Assembly: GCA_042854365.1 (NCBI GenBank)
Contig: AP031437.1
Span: 1,488,001 to 1,552,000, forward strand
Source of the DNA: Anaeromassilibacillus sp001305115
GTDB lineage: Bacteria > Bacillota > Clostridia > Oscillospirales > Acutalibacteraceae
Direction of reading: 5' to 3'
DNA: 64,000 nucleotides
The notes under the pieces were generated by a model. That model worked only from the letters and a program-made list of their open reading frames with translations. It was not told the origin of the DNA and did no database searches. Positions 51,656 to 59,542 of this stretch are shown here, in pieces; position 1 is the first letter of the stretch, and each line of letters begins with the position of its first letter. Made by a program: the position numbers and the translations under genes.

Positions 51656-52978
51656 TCAATATTTTTCCTGTAAAGACAGCAAATGCCTCCCCAGAAAAAC
51701 CGCTGCACCGGCGGCCACGATATGGCTGGTCAAAACAGCCCACCAAATACCATCCAAGCCCAAACCGACGTTCGAGAGCAGCCATGCCAAGGGCATACGG
51801 ATCACCAGATAATACAATACCATGCAGAACAGACTTTTCATTGGACGTCCCATACCGTTGACAGCCCCTAGGAAGCAATTGGTGACCGTATTGAGGACAT
51901 ATCCAATACCGACAATGTAAAAGGAATGTTGCACGATTGCCGCTGCTGGTGCGCTGGAGACAAAACCCTGTGAAAGCGGCCCGGCAAACCCCACAACCAG
52001 CGCGGAAAGAAGGAGCAACAAGCCGCCGCCGTACAGAAGAGCGGCGTTCAAATAATCCCGCGCGCGGTCAAAGCGTTTCCCCCCGGCGCATTGTCCCACA
52101 ATGGTTGTCAGAACCATATTCAAGGCCATGGCTGGATAAAACAGGATGGTCTCCAGCTTGCCGATGATTCCATAAGCGGCGATAGCCGTAACGCCGTACC
52201 CGCTCACCAACGAAGTTAAAAAACCCGTGCTGAGGGCTGGGATGCTCTGCTGAAAAGCGGCCGGGACCCCTTTTGCAAAAAAGGCGGAAACTGCCTCCCA
52301 GGAAAAGGCCGACAGATGAATAACAAACAGCTTTTTCCTCGCCAGGTAGACCAGCATAAAGACCAGGCAGAGCGTCTGGGAAAGAAGGGTTGCGATGGCA
52401 GCGCCCTGAAAGCCGAACAGGTGGATAAAGAGCGGGTCCAGGGCCGCATTCAGCGCGGTGCAGATCAGCATAGCTACCATTTGAAAGACCGCGTTGCCAA
52501 AGCTACGCAGGACCGCCGTAAAGTAGCAATAGAGGAAAACGGTAAGATACCCGAGCAGATAGATGGAGAGGTATCCATAGGCCATTTCAAAAGTTTCTGC
52601 CGGGGTTTGTAAAAGAGAGAGAAGCGGGCGCAGACACAGCTCTATTCCAGCGGTAACCGCGATGGAAAACACCACTGCAACCGCCAGAGATGTGGCGATC
52701 AGGCAGTCAATCCGCCTGGTGTCCTTTGCCCCAACCGCTTGGGATAACAGGATGGATACGCCGTTGGTTGCTCCCATTGCCACCGCATTTAAGACCAAAA
52801 TGACAGGAGTTGCACCAGTCAGTGCGGCATATGCGGTTTCTCCTAGGAGATTGCCAATCCAAAGGCTGTCCACCAGGTTATAGGCCAAGTTCAGGAACAT
52901 GGCTGTCAACACCGGAACCGCCATCTTGAATAGGCACCGCCGGGTGTTTCCTTCAATAAATTGGATTGTTTGAGACAT
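51656..52978 (-). CDS. MATE family efflux transporter
   Basis: About 440 residues with twelve hydrophobic helices in two halves. Family marks are MAVPVLTAMFLNLAYNLVD in helix 1 (in part), LSQAVGAKD, and IGKLETILFYPAMAL in the second half. It exports cationic drugs or other organics with Na+ or H+ counterflow. ATG 52978 is chosen because AAAGGA is eight bases upstream. A palindromic site at 53004-53020 overlaps its -10 region, and a matching site is at the tetR promoter, so the TetR protein upstream is the likely repressor. Confidence 0.92.
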   Translation of the reverse strand: MSQTIQFIEGNTRRCLFKMAVPVLTAMFLNLAYNLVDSLWIGNLLGETAYAALTGATPVILVLNAVAMGATNGVSILLSQAVGAKDTRRIDCLIATSLAVAVVFSIAVTAGIELCLRPLLSLLQTPAETFEMAYGYLSIYLLGYLTVFLYCYFTAVLRSFGNAVFQMVAMLICTALNAALDPLFIHLFGFQGAAIATLLSQTLCLVFMLVYLARKKLFVIHLSAFSWEAVSAFFAKGVPAAFQQSIPALSTGFLTSLVSGYGVTAIAAYGIIGKLETILFYPAMALNMVLTTIVGQCAGGKRFDRARDYLNAALLYGGGLLLLLSALVVGFAGPLSQGFVSSAPAAAIVQHSFYIVGIGYVLNTVTNCFLGAVNGMGRPMKSLFCMVLYYLVIRMPLAWLLSNVGLGLDGIWWAVLTSHIVAAGAAVFLGRHLLSLQEKY

Positions 52979-53003
52979 CGAGATCATCCTTTCCAGTTGA
53001 ATG

Positions 53004-53020
53004 AATGAATATTATTCATT
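53004..53020. promoter_or_regulatory. TetR operator candidate, MATE promoter
   Basis: AATGAATATTATTCATT, a 17-base near-palindrome; identical (as reverse complement) to the site at 53716. The -10 box TATAAT of the MATE gene on the minus strand (53023-53018) overlaps it. Confidence 0.75.
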
Positions 53021-53086
53021 ATAAAAGCATTTTTAAACGCATGCCGTCCAATGGTTCTACGACAACATGCGTTTGATGAAAAAGGC

Positions 53087-53659
53087 CTATTTGAGATGTA
53101 GCATCTCCAACAGAAACGCCTTTGTGCGCCGGACACGTTCCTCCCCTGGAATCTCTGCACACAGCAGGACCCCCAGCTGCCCATAGACGCAGAAGGACGC
53201 CACAGTCCGGGTATCTTCGACTTGGATTTCCCCACGCGCTTTTGCCAAGTCCAACTGCTCCTGGACGATGGGCTGCATTTTCGCGCACACCGCCATGGAG
53301 AGCTGCTGATGGAGTTTGTGCCCCTGCGGGCCATGGCAAAGTTTGTAGGTAAAGTTGTCGTCGGCTTCCGTATCCAAGAAGGTGGGCATTTGCAGGATGA
53401 TCTCCCGCAAGGTAAGCCCCGGCTGTCGGAGAATCTCCGTCATACGGCCGACCAGCTGGCCGGCATATTGGTCGATGGCGGTGTCAAACAGCGCCTCTTT
53501 GGAGGGAAAGTATCGGTAGCACAACCCCTGCGCGACGTGCATTTCCTGCGCAATATCGGCGATAGAGGTTTTTTCGTATCCGTTTTGGTAGAACAACCGC
53601 ATAGCAGTATCCAGAATCTCCTGGCGGCGTTCCTCAGGGGCTTTTGTAATCCGCGGCAT
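53087..53659 (-). CDS. TetR family transcriptional regulator
   Basis: 190 residues. N-terminal helix-turn-helix (TSIADIAQEMHVAQGLCYRYF) with the YFPSKEALFDTAI end of the TetR DNA-binding domain. The C-terminal ligand domain is unclassified. It probably represses the MATE pump and itself through the twin 17-base sites. The start follows AAGGAGG. Its promoter (minus strand TTGACG 53717-53712, 17 bases, TATGCT 53694-53689) abuts the operator at 53716. The MATE gene is 108 bases downstream on the same strand. Confidence 0.92.
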   Translation of the reverse strand: MPRITKAPEERRQEILDTAMRLFYQNGYEKTSIADIAQEMHVAQGLCYRYFPSKEALFDTAIDQYAGQLVGRMTEILRQPGLTLREIILQMPTFLDTEADDNFTYKLCHGPQGHKLHQQLSMAVCAKMQPIVQEQLDLAKARGEIQVEDTRTVASFCVYGQLGVLLCAEIPGEERVRRTKAFLLEMLHLK

Positions 53660-53715
53660 AGAATGGCCTCCTTTTTGAGCTCAAAGCCAGCATAACACAA
53701 TTATGCGCAAACGTC

Positions 53716-53732
53716 AATGAATAATATTCATT
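53716..53732. promoter_or_regulatory. TetR operator candidate, tetR/ECF divergent region
   Basis: AATGAATAATATTCATT, exact reverse complement of the site at 53004. It overlaps the first bases of the tetR -35 box and lies 14 bases before the -35 of the ECF gene promoter. Confidence 0.78.
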
Positions 53733-53745
53733 CATAGGTGAGAGA

Positions 53746-53774
53746 TTGACAAGGGCCGCGTTTCCCGCTATACT
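53746..53774 (+). promoter_or_regulatory. Promoter of the ECF S-component gene
   Basis: TTGACA (53746-53751), exactly 17 bases, TATACT (53769-53774). Confidence 0.8.
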
Positions 53775-53819
53775 CGGTTTGTAATCGCTGTCTGAAGACA
53801 GCCGGAATTGATTTTTTGA

Positions 53820-53890
53820 TCTGCGCAACCCCACAGGATGGGACGCGGCAGGAAGCCGCACAACGCCCACCGGGACCCGTGCGCGGAATT
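53820..53890 (+). ncRNA. Structured leader, possible uncharacterised riboswitch
   Basis: Between the promoter and the ECF S-component gene a closing stem CTGCGCA/TGCGCGG can enclose three small hairpins: CCC-ACAGGAT-GGG, GCGGC-AGGAA-GCCGC and a C/G-rich third one (CGCCCACCGGG). The layout of a multi-branched junction upstream of a vitamin-type transporter gene suggests ligand control. I could not match it to a known class (TPP, FMN, cobalamin, THF, preQ1, c-di-GMP were considered). Confidence 0.4.
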
Positions 53891-53907
53891 TGTCAAGGAG
53901 GGCTTTT

Positions 53908-54459
53908 ATGTTTCAGACACAACACCGTCAGGCGGTTCGCCTGACAACGACAGCACTTTGTATTGCACTGGGGCTTCTGTTGCCCACAGTGTTCCATGTG
54001 TTCGGTACGGGCGCCGGAACAGCGCTTTTGCCCATGCATCTTCCGGTTTTGCTGTGCGGCCTTCTCTGCGGCTGGCAGTATGGAGCAGCATGTGGCATCC
54101 TGGTCCCGCTGCTCTCGTCCATCCTCACAGGGATGCCCCCCATTTTCCCGACCGGCGCTTCCATGATGGTGGAATTGTGTGCCTATGGGGTGCTCACAGG
54201 GCTTTTTTATCAGACGCTGCACCAGAAACTTTATGTATCTTTGGTGGGCGCCATGCTGGGCGGCCGTGTCATTTATGGGCTGGTGAACGCTGTCTTTATG
54301 GGCGTTGCTGGGAAGCCGTATGGATTTGCGGCATTTTTGTCCGGCGCATTCCTCACCGCCTGGCCGGGCATTCTTCTACAGCTGATCGTTGTCCCGTTGT
54401 TGGTGTTTACGCTGCAAAAGTCAGGGCTTTGGTCCCGCACGCTGCGGCAGTCGGAATAA
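53908..54459 (+). CDS. ECF transporter S component (substrate-binding membrane protein)
   Basis: 183 residues with about five to six hydrophobic helices. The start RQAVRLTTTALCIALGLLLP matches the family pattern of ECF_trnsprt S components (helix 1 Ala-rich motif that contacts EcfT), and the loop FPTGASMMVELCAYGVLTG is typical. It takes up a vitamin or other micronutrient together with a shared EcfAAT module encoded elsewhere. The substrate is not predictable. AAGGAGGG precedes the ATG. It is divergent from tetR. Confidence 0.85.
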   Translation: MFQTQHRQAVRLTTTALCIALGLLLPTVFHVFGTGAGTALLPMHLPVLLCGLLCGWQYGAACGILVPLLSSILTGMPPIFPTGASMMVELCAYGVLTGLFYQTLHQKLYVSLVGAMLGGRVIYGLVNAVFMGVAGKPYGFAAFLSGAFLTAWPGILLQLIVVPLLVFTLQKSGLWSRTLRQSE

Positions 54460-54465
54460 TCCATG

Positions 54466-54513
54466 AAAACAGGGCGCAGACCGGAAAGGAATTCCGGCTG
54501 CGCCCTGTTTTGG
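54466..54513 (+). terminator. Terminator of the ECF S-component gene
   Basis: CAGGGCGCAG-CCGGAA pairs with TTCCGG-TGCGCCCTG, followed by TTTT; it also lies just beyond the minus-strand acetyltransferase end. Confidence 0.88.
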
Positions 54514-54551
54514 CTTTCTGTTCGGCCGCCTGTATCCGGCAGCCTTTGCGG

Positions 54552-55220
54552 TTAAGGCCGCTGTTCCAGCATCTGTTGGAGCTGTGCCCGCACGAAGTCC
54601 AGGTCCGGGTCACATAAAAGGGGAAGGACCTCTACCAGCTTTTCCGGGGGAAAGTCCCACCAGCGGACCTGTAAAAGTAGCGCGATGAGTGCATCGTCAA
54701 ACCGTTTCTTGAGAAAACGCGCGGGATTTCCTCCCACCACTTGGTAGGGGCCGACGTCCTTTGTCACCACGGAATGTGCAGCGATGATGGCGCCGTCCCC
54801 GATCTGGACGCCGGGCAGGATGGTGCTGTTCCTGCCGATCCACACGTCATTCCCCACAACGGTGTCGCCCTTAAAGGGAAGCTGTTCCAAATGCGGCGGG
54901 GTATGTTCCGCCCAAGCCCCGCCAAACACGTGGAAGGGATAGGTCGTGACGCTGCTGATGCGATGGTTGGCTGTGTTCATAATGAACTGCACACCGCTTG
55001 CAATCGAGCAAAATTTTCCAATCAACAGTCGGTCGCCGAATTCCGGCCAATTGAACAAGACATTGTTCTGTTCAAAACGGGTTGGGTCCACAGGGTCGTC
55101 GTAATATGTGTAGTCCCCCACCAAAATGTTCGGCGCCTTGATGACATTTTTGAGGAAACAGGTGGTCCCATATGCGTTCGGAAAGACCGCATTGGGGTCC
55201 GGTATGGAATATATAATCAT
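54552..55220 (-). CDS. CatB/Vat-type xenobiotic O-acetyltransferase (left-handed beta helix)
   Basis: About 222 residues. Hexapeptide-repeat acetyltransferase: VGDYTYYDDP, LIGKFCSIASGVQFIMNTANH (in part), the catalytic His in NTANHRIS, and repeats VVGNDVWIGRNSTILPGVQIGDGAIIAAHSVV (in part). It belongs to the family that includes streptogramin (Vat) and chloramphenicol (CatB) acetyltransferases; chromosomal members often act on other small molecules, so resistance is only possible. ATG 55220 has AGGAG seven bases upstream. Confidence 0.9.
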   Translation of the reverse strand: MIIYSIPDPNAVFPNAYGTTCFLKNVIKAPNILVGDYTYYDDPVDPTRFEQNNVLFNWPEFGDRLLIGKFCSIASGVQFIMNTANHRISSVTTYPFHVFGGAWAEHTPPHLEQLPFKGDTVVGNDVWIGRNSTILPGVQIGDGAIIAAHSVVTKDVGPYQVVGGNPARFLKKRFDDALIALLLQVRWWDFPPEKLVEVLPLLCDPDLDFVRAQLQQMLEQRP

Positions 55221-55583
55221 TCTCCTTTCAAATTGCGCAATCACACCCTTTCCCCTGTATCTGCCGTAGCGACGGCCCTCTTCTTTCGAATCTCCCGCAT
55301 GACCTATTTCTCCTTTATTTCTGAGTTGCGCTCATGGTTTCCCGTCCATGGGCGTGTCATCGATACCTTTTCCCCATAATTTTACGCATTGCATCTGTTT
55401 TTTTCAAGGAACCGCGGAGTAGATTTTTAAGACCGGGATAAAAGAACGAGAATAGTGGAAGTTCCTTGCAAGCATCCCTGGAGATCGGAACGCAAAAAAT
55501 AGGGCCAATCTGTATTCCAGTAGGGGCCTGGATTCTCTATTGGAGCGTAAAAGGCTGGGGAAACCTTTCCAGGGGAATTAAAT
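55221..55583. other. Divergent spacer between the acetyltransferase and smpB
   Basis: About 360 bases. Open frames in it lack binding sites. Apart from the smpB promoter that follows I see no feature. Confidence 0.45.
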
Positions 55584-55612
55584 TTGACAGACAAGTCAAA
55601 ATATGCTATGCT
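55584..55612 (+). promoter_or_regulatory. smpB promoter
   Basis: TTGACA (55584-55589), exactly 17 bases, TATGCT (55607-55612); 37 bases before the smpB start. Confidence 0.8.
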
Positions 55613-55648
55613 ATAAGACCACAGAAGAAGCGGAAGGAGGGCTTTTTT

Positions 55649-56113
55649 ATGCCGAAGGCTTCTTTAAAAACCATCGCACAAAATAAGAAAGCCTTTCACG
55701 ATTATTTTGTGGAGGAAAGCATGGAGGCCGGCATTGAGCTGTGCGGCACCGAAGTGAAATCTCTGCGCAAAGGACAGTGCAATCTGAAAGATGCGTGGTG
55801 TTCCATCGACCATGGAGAGTTGGTTGTCAACGGGATGCACATCAGCGCCTATGAACAGGGCAATATATTCAATAAGGACCCGATGCGGGTGCGCCGCCTC
55901 TTGATGCACAAGCGGGAGATCATGCGGCTGTTCGGACTGGTCAAGCAGGACGGGTATTCGCTCATTCCCCTTTCGATCTATTTCAAGGGATCGCTGGTAA
56001 AGGTGCAGGTGGGCCTTTGCCGCGGTAAGAAGCTCTATGACAAGCGCGCGGATCTTGCAGCGCGCGCGGCCAAGCGAGACATCGACCGGGCGCTCAAGGA
56101 AAAGAACCGGTGA
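55649..56113 (+). CDS. smpB: SsrA-binding protein SmpB
   Basis: 154 residues. SmpB signature: FVEESMEAGIELCGTEVKSLRKGQCNLKDAW (in part), HISAYEQGN, and the C-terminal LCRGKKLYDKR followed by the basic tail. It carries tmRNA to stalled ribosomes in trans-translation. AAGGAGGG precedes the ATG. The tmRNA gene itself begins eight bases after the stop, a common pairing. Confidence 0.96.
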   Translation: MPKASLKTIAQNKKAFHDYFVEESMEAGIELCGTEVKSLRKGQCNLKDAWCSIDHGELVVNGMHISAYEQGNIFNKDPMRVRRLLMHKREIMRLFGLVKQDGYSLIPLSIYFKGSLVKVQVGLCRGKKLYDKRADLAARAAKRDIDRALKEKNR

Positions 56114-56121
56114 TATATTAT

Positions 56122-56470
56122 GGGGCTGCAATGGTTTCGACGGAGGTTGTGAACCTTGGTAAGCGAGTAGCGGCGCGGAAACGCTTGAAACTCCGCAAAC
56201 TTTAAAATTAAACGACAACAATACTGTTGCGTACGCAGCCTAATTAGGCTGCCGTCTTTACCGGGAGCACCGCGGCCCGGATAAAGGCGTCGATGAGCGG
56301 TGAACGTGAACAGGGGAACGCCTTTACCCTTGTCATGACCAAAAGGCTACTGAAGTAGGAAGCCTGCCTTTGGGCGTCCTACAGAGGGAATGTAAAAACA
56401 CCGGCTACACTCGTAGAAAGCCAGGGCAAGTGATTTTCGGACAGGAGTTCGATTCTCCTCAGCTCCACCA
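56122..56470 (+). ncRNA. ssrA: Transfer-messenger RNA (tmRNA)
   Basis: 349 bases. The 5' end GGGGCTGCAATGGTTTCGAC and the 3' end TTCGATTCTCCTCAGCTCC plus encoded ACCA form the tRNA-like half (GGGGCTG pairs with CAGCTCC). The tag frame near 56210-56240 reads NDNNTVAYAA then stop TAA. The codon in the place of the usual GCA resume codon is TTA, so the first tag residue is uncertain. Directly downstream of smpB. Confidence 0.96.
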
Positions 56471-56544
56471 GATGGACATTACACGAACACCTACTTTTTC
56501 AAAGGCGGCTTTGCCGTAAGGGTGTGGCTGTGATGTCAAAACAG

Positions 56545-56590
56545 AACCAGAGGGTCAAGGTGCGATGTGCCTTGGCCCTCTGGTTTTTTT
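56545..56590 (+). terminator. tmRNA terminator
   Basis: AACCAGAGGG-CAAGG pairs with CCTTG-CCCTCTGGTT, followed by T7, 75 bases past the tmRNA end. Confidence 0.88.
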
Positions 56591-57115
56591 GTATGCTTAT
56601 GCCTTATTGGGATTCAGCACCCAATCATAATAGACAGCTTGTCGCAAGCAATGCGAGTGTTAATACACACTCACTTTTCCGCTTGTTGGGTACTATGCCC
56701 CAAACCCCACTGAACACAGAACTCATTCTGTGGCCGCGTGTTCTGCGAACACTTTTGAAGGGTACGCTAAAACGCCGCCCCCTTTGCAGGGATGTGACGA
56801 ATCGTTACACCCTTATGAGGTGGCAATATACCATCCCATCCGGCGATATAAGTTTCCCCAAAAGGGGTTTTCCAAAATGGAAACCCCTTACTCGGGACGA
56901 TAGCTGTGGTGTACTATCCCTCCAAAAGGGTGTTCAAATTTCGCACCCCTTTCCCCCGTAAAGGTACTGTGAAACAGGGACACCCCTGATTCCGACTGGT
57001 ACGTCGCAAAACGCGACGCACCGAACATGAGCGGGTAGGCAAAACGCCTATCCATCTCAGATGTGAGAAATGCCCCCATGGAACAAACCGTTCCTCCTCA
57101 TTACTGCGACAAAAC
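56591..57115. other. Start of accessory DNA beyond the tmRNA
   Basis: About 525 bases without a supported gene. It contains CCCC/TTTT-rich blocks (AAAGGGGTTTTCC, AAAAGGGTG) and several junk-like open frames on both strands without binding sites. Probably debris of an integrated element. Confidence 0.5.
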
Positions 57116-57143
57116 GGGACGCCCCGAAATAGGGCGTCCCTTT
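57116..57143. terminator. Short strong hairpin
   Basis: GGGACGCCC and GGGCGTCCC pair perfectly around a seven-base loop; TTT follows on the plus strand and GTTTTG on the minus strand. Likely ends the minus-strand small gene at 57167. Confidence 0.7.
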
Positions 57144-57166
57144 GCATATTATCTTGGAATTTTACT

Positions 57167-57340
57167 TCACTCCTCACTTTTATCAGAATACTTCTTTTTC
57201 CATGCTTCCAATTCCTTCCGACCTTCTTCGCTGGCGTATAATTTCTGGATTTCAGGTGCGAGGAATCGGGCGAAGGAGTCAATGATGGACTGTGGCAGTT
57301 CGATCTCGTATGGATTTTGATGTTTTTCCTGGCTGGCCAT
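57167..57340 (-). CDS. Small protein of a mobile element (57 residues)
   Basis: Hydrophilic, ASQEKHQNPYEIELPQSIIDS at the start (in part) and FARFLAPEIQKLYASEEGRKELEAWKKK at the end (in part). It resembles small proteins of unknown role found in clostridial integrative elements. The ribosome binding site (TTGGGG) is weak, so the start at 57340 is uncertain. Confidence 0.55.
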   Translation of the reverse strand: MASQEKHQNPYEIELPQSIIDSFARFLAPEIQKLYASEEGRKELEAWKKKYSDKSEE

Positions 57341-57659
57341 AGTGTATTGCCCCAATAGCAAAACCTTTCCGGCTCAACTCAGTCCATCTCACACTCCTTC
57401 CCGGCGATACACAGCTGCCAAAGATTGTTCCCATACACAGAGGGGAAACAGATAATTTCAAAACCTGAGAAAATTCTCATAGAGCTCCTTTCCCATCCCT
57501 TCCCTTCCGGGGTTTTCACCGGAAAAGCCCGCACAAAATAGCTCGGATAGGAAGGGAATGAATCGAATTAAATTGGGGATATTTATCTTTTTCTTTTTAT
57601 CTACCGTCTGGTTTTCACACTTCAAGAAAGCGGATTACCGTACTTGTCGAATTCATTAT
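57341..57659. other. Gene-free stretch in the accessory region
   Basis: About 320 bases downstream of the truncated RepA frame. It may hold the decayed C-terminal coding part of that gene, but I cannot identify it. A 60-codon minus-strand frame at 57279-57461 has no support. Confidence 0.4.
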
Positions 57660-58058
57660 TCAGACTTCTGGCGTTCCGTAACCGGATTTCTTGAAGTCGG
57701 TGTTCGAAACCGCTTCATAGTGTTTTGGGTAGATACGGTTGGGTTTTCCACACCCCTGCTTTTTGATGGATACAATATCTGCATATTGCAGCTCCCGCAG
57801 TGTGTCCACTGCTTTTTGACGGCCACAGCGCAGCAGTTCGCACACCTCGTTGATGGGGTAATACAGATAAATTTTGCCATAATCGTCGGCCCATCCGTTT
57901 TTGCGGGACAAATCCGTTCGACGCAGGATCATCGCATACAACAGTTTGGCTTCGCTTGACAAGGAGCAAAAACTTGGTGCCTCAAACAGAAAGTTGGGCA
58001 GTCGTATAAAACTTTGGGCCGGTGGCTTCTGATGAATGTAAAAGGGTTTTGTTGCCAT
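57660..58058 (-). CDS. Replication initiator protein A N-terminal domain, probably truncated
   Basis: 132 residues. The N-terminal RepA_N-type domain is recognised from FLFEAPSFCSLSSEAKLLYAMILRRTDLS (in part), KIYLYYPINEVCELL and KQGCGKPNRIYPKHY. In plasmids and integrative elements this domain is followed by a further 100-200 residues; here the frame stops after DFKKSGYGTPEV, so the gene is likely cut short. ATG 58058 has GGAGG at eight bases. It lies among element remnants beside the tmRNA. Confidence 0.75.
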   Translation of the reverse strand: MATKPFYIHQKPPAQSFIRLPNFLFEAPSFCSLSSEAKLLYAMILRRTDLSRKNGWADDYGKIYLYYPINEVCELLRCGRQKAVDTLRELQYADIVSIKKQGCGKPNRIYPKHYEAVSNTDFKKSGYGTPEV

Positions 58059-58174
58059 GACAGGTACCTCCATGCGGACAATTAGAACGTGATTTCTGAG
58101 CGATAAGGGGTATTGCTATTCACCTCCATGATTGCCAGGCTGGAAACCGAGCATATATCCGGCTTTTGGAAGCT

Positions 58175-58534
58175 CTATTTGTCCGTATTCGACCTCCGTT
58201 TCCTGTCACTTGCTGTTTTCTGACGGCGGTGTACCTTGCGGGCACAATCGGGACAATACTTGGCGCGGTTGGACTTTGCCAGGAACGGCGCACCACATTC
58301 TGCGCATCGCTTCAATCCTTTGGGACTGGTGATTTCAGCTTGTAAAGCCGGAGCACCCGGCAGAACCCAATCCCGGAACCAGGTGCAGCACAGAGAATAG
58401 GAGATGCTCTGTACACAGACACAAGGCTCACCATCATCCAGCGCAATACAATTGCCGCAGTCATAATTGCAGCAAGATTTTCGAATCAGCGCATTGGCTT
58501 TTCTCCTTTGCTTGGGTGTCATTTGAATCGACAA
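58175..58534 (-). CDS. Cysteine-rich VLP domain protein of integrative elements
   Basis: About 119 residues with Cys clusters: SCCNYDCGNCIALDDGEPCVCVQ in the first half (in part) and CAECGAPFLAKSNRAKYCPDCARK, a zinc-ribbon-like four-Cys module, at the end, then a basic tail. Such proteins are common in clostridial conjugative elements; function unknown. Likely start is TTG 58534 (GGGAGG eight bases upstream) or the ATG at 58522. The first 38 codons of the longer open frame overlap another small frame at 58461-58586. Confidence 0.7.
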   Translation of the reverse strand: MSIQMTPKQRRKANALIRKSCCNYDCGNCIALDDGEPCVCVQSISYSLCCTWFRDWVLPGAPALQAEITSPKGLKRCAECGAPFLAKSNRAKYCPDCARKVHRRQKTASDRKRRSNTDK

Positions 58535-58586
58535 ATTGTTTTTCCTCCCAGCTTTGTGGTTGCAGCTTGTGCAGATATTTTTCCAT
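58461..58586 (-). CDS. Possible 41-residue protein overlapping the VLP gene
   Basis: Starts with ATG after an excellent GGAGG at seven bases and encodes a hydrophilic peptide beginning MEKYLHKLQPQSWEEKQF and ending SKILLQL. It is in a different frame from the VLP gene and overlaps its start by about 70 bases, so it could set translation of that gene by coupling. No family is recognised. Confidence 0.42.
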   Translation of the reverse strand: MEKYLHKLQPQSWEEKQFVDSNDTQAKEKSQCADSKILLQL

Positions 58587-58633
58587 GCGCTTTCCTCCAT
58601 TTCATGTAGAGAATTGATTTTGTGAGATTTATG

Positions 58634-58646
58634 GTTTATAATAAAC
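58634..58646. promoter_or_regulatory. Operator candidate between divergent VLP and XRE genes
   Basis: GTTTATAATAAAC, a 13-base perfect inverted repeat centred on one base, containing TATAAT. Related half-sites (GTAAAC, GTTTAC) recur within the next 120 bases towards the XRE gene. Confidence 0.55.
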
Positions 58647-58778
58647 ATAAACCGTAAACTCTAATTGAATTATACCGCAGGAAGGTGCTTGAATCGGTAT
58701 ATCAACCATAAATTATTTTAGTTTCAAAAATGATTTGCTTATAAATTATAGTTTACAAATAGACAGGAGGATCAACTC

Positions 58779-59486
58779 ATGCTGTATGACGAAGCAAGGA
58801 TGGCGTTGACCAAAGAGCGGCTGGAAGATCTGCGCAAAGAAAAAAAGCTGTCCTTTGAACAGCTTTCCAAGCAGCTTGCGGAGCGTGGTGTCAACATCAG
58901 CCATACAAATCTCAAAAATTATGAAATCAACGATCCAGTCCATCCTCTGTATGGCCGCACCCGTAGTATGAGCATCGAGTATCTGACTGCTTTTGCGGAT
59001 TTTTACGATGTGTCGGTGGAGTATCTACTGGGGCTGTCTAACTCCCGCAAAAAGGAATACCACGATATTTCTGAACAGTTAGGTCTGTGCGATAAGGCGA
59101 TTGACGAGCTTATTCAGTGTAAAGAAAACTCCAGCAGTGAGGAAGGGCAACAACTATATGTTTCTCAAGATACGGCCATTCTTAATGATTTTCTAATTAG
59201 CGCAGAATTTAGGCGTGTGATGGAAAAAATTAAGAAAAGCCTTTTTGCATATTACATGTACCAGTTGTCCCAGGACGGCATCTCTGCACAAATACGGAAA
59301 GAAAGCATTCAAAAGATGGAAGAAGCTCAGAAAGTTTTGGATGCGTGCGGTTATTGTTCAGTGGAGTATGATCTGATTTCACAGGTCCACATGGAAAACG
59401 CTATAGGCATCTTGAATACCTATCTGCGTGAATTGCCGAAACAGCTCTATCAAACACATGTACAGAAAGCAAAAGATAGGCAGTAA
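58779..59486 (+). CDS. XRE family regulator next to the type I R-M system
   Basis: 235 residues. A Cro/C1 helix-turn-helix lies at residues 15-65 (SFEQLSKQLAERGVNISHTNL, in part, and EYLTAFADFYDVSVEYLLG). The C-terminal 160 residues are helical without a known fold; they could be a sensor or dimer domain. GGAGG precedes the ATG. The gene is divergent from the mobile-element remnants and lies 56 bases before hsdM on the same strand, so it is a candidate regulator of the restriction system. Confidence 0.85.
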   Translation: MLYDEARMALTKERLEDLRKEKKLSFEQLSKQLAERGVNISHTNLKNYEINDPVHPLYGRTRSMSIEYLTAFADFYDVSVEYLLGLSNSRKKEYHDISEQLGLCDKAIDELIQCKENSSSEEGQQLYVSQDTAILNDFLISAEFRRVMEKIKKSLFAYYMYQLSQDGISAQIRKESIQKMEEAQKVLDACGYCSVEYDLISQVHMENAIGILNTYLRELPKQLYQTHVQKAKDRQ

Positions 59487-59542
59487 TGATATACTGAAAC
59501 ACCGGATAGGGCACTAATAACAATAGATCGGAGAACACCTTT

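Noticed and set aside
53775..53907. Known riboswitch class (cobalamin, TPP, FMN, THF, preQ1, c-di-GMP)
   Set aside because: None of the conserved cores, such as the cobalamin or TPP boxes, could be found.
56524..56961. 145-codon plus-strand frame after the tmRNA
   Set aside because: It runs through the tmRNA terminator and has no domain features.
57558..57959. 133-codon plus-strand frame
   Set aside because: Antisense shadow of the RepA domain, which has clear family motifs.
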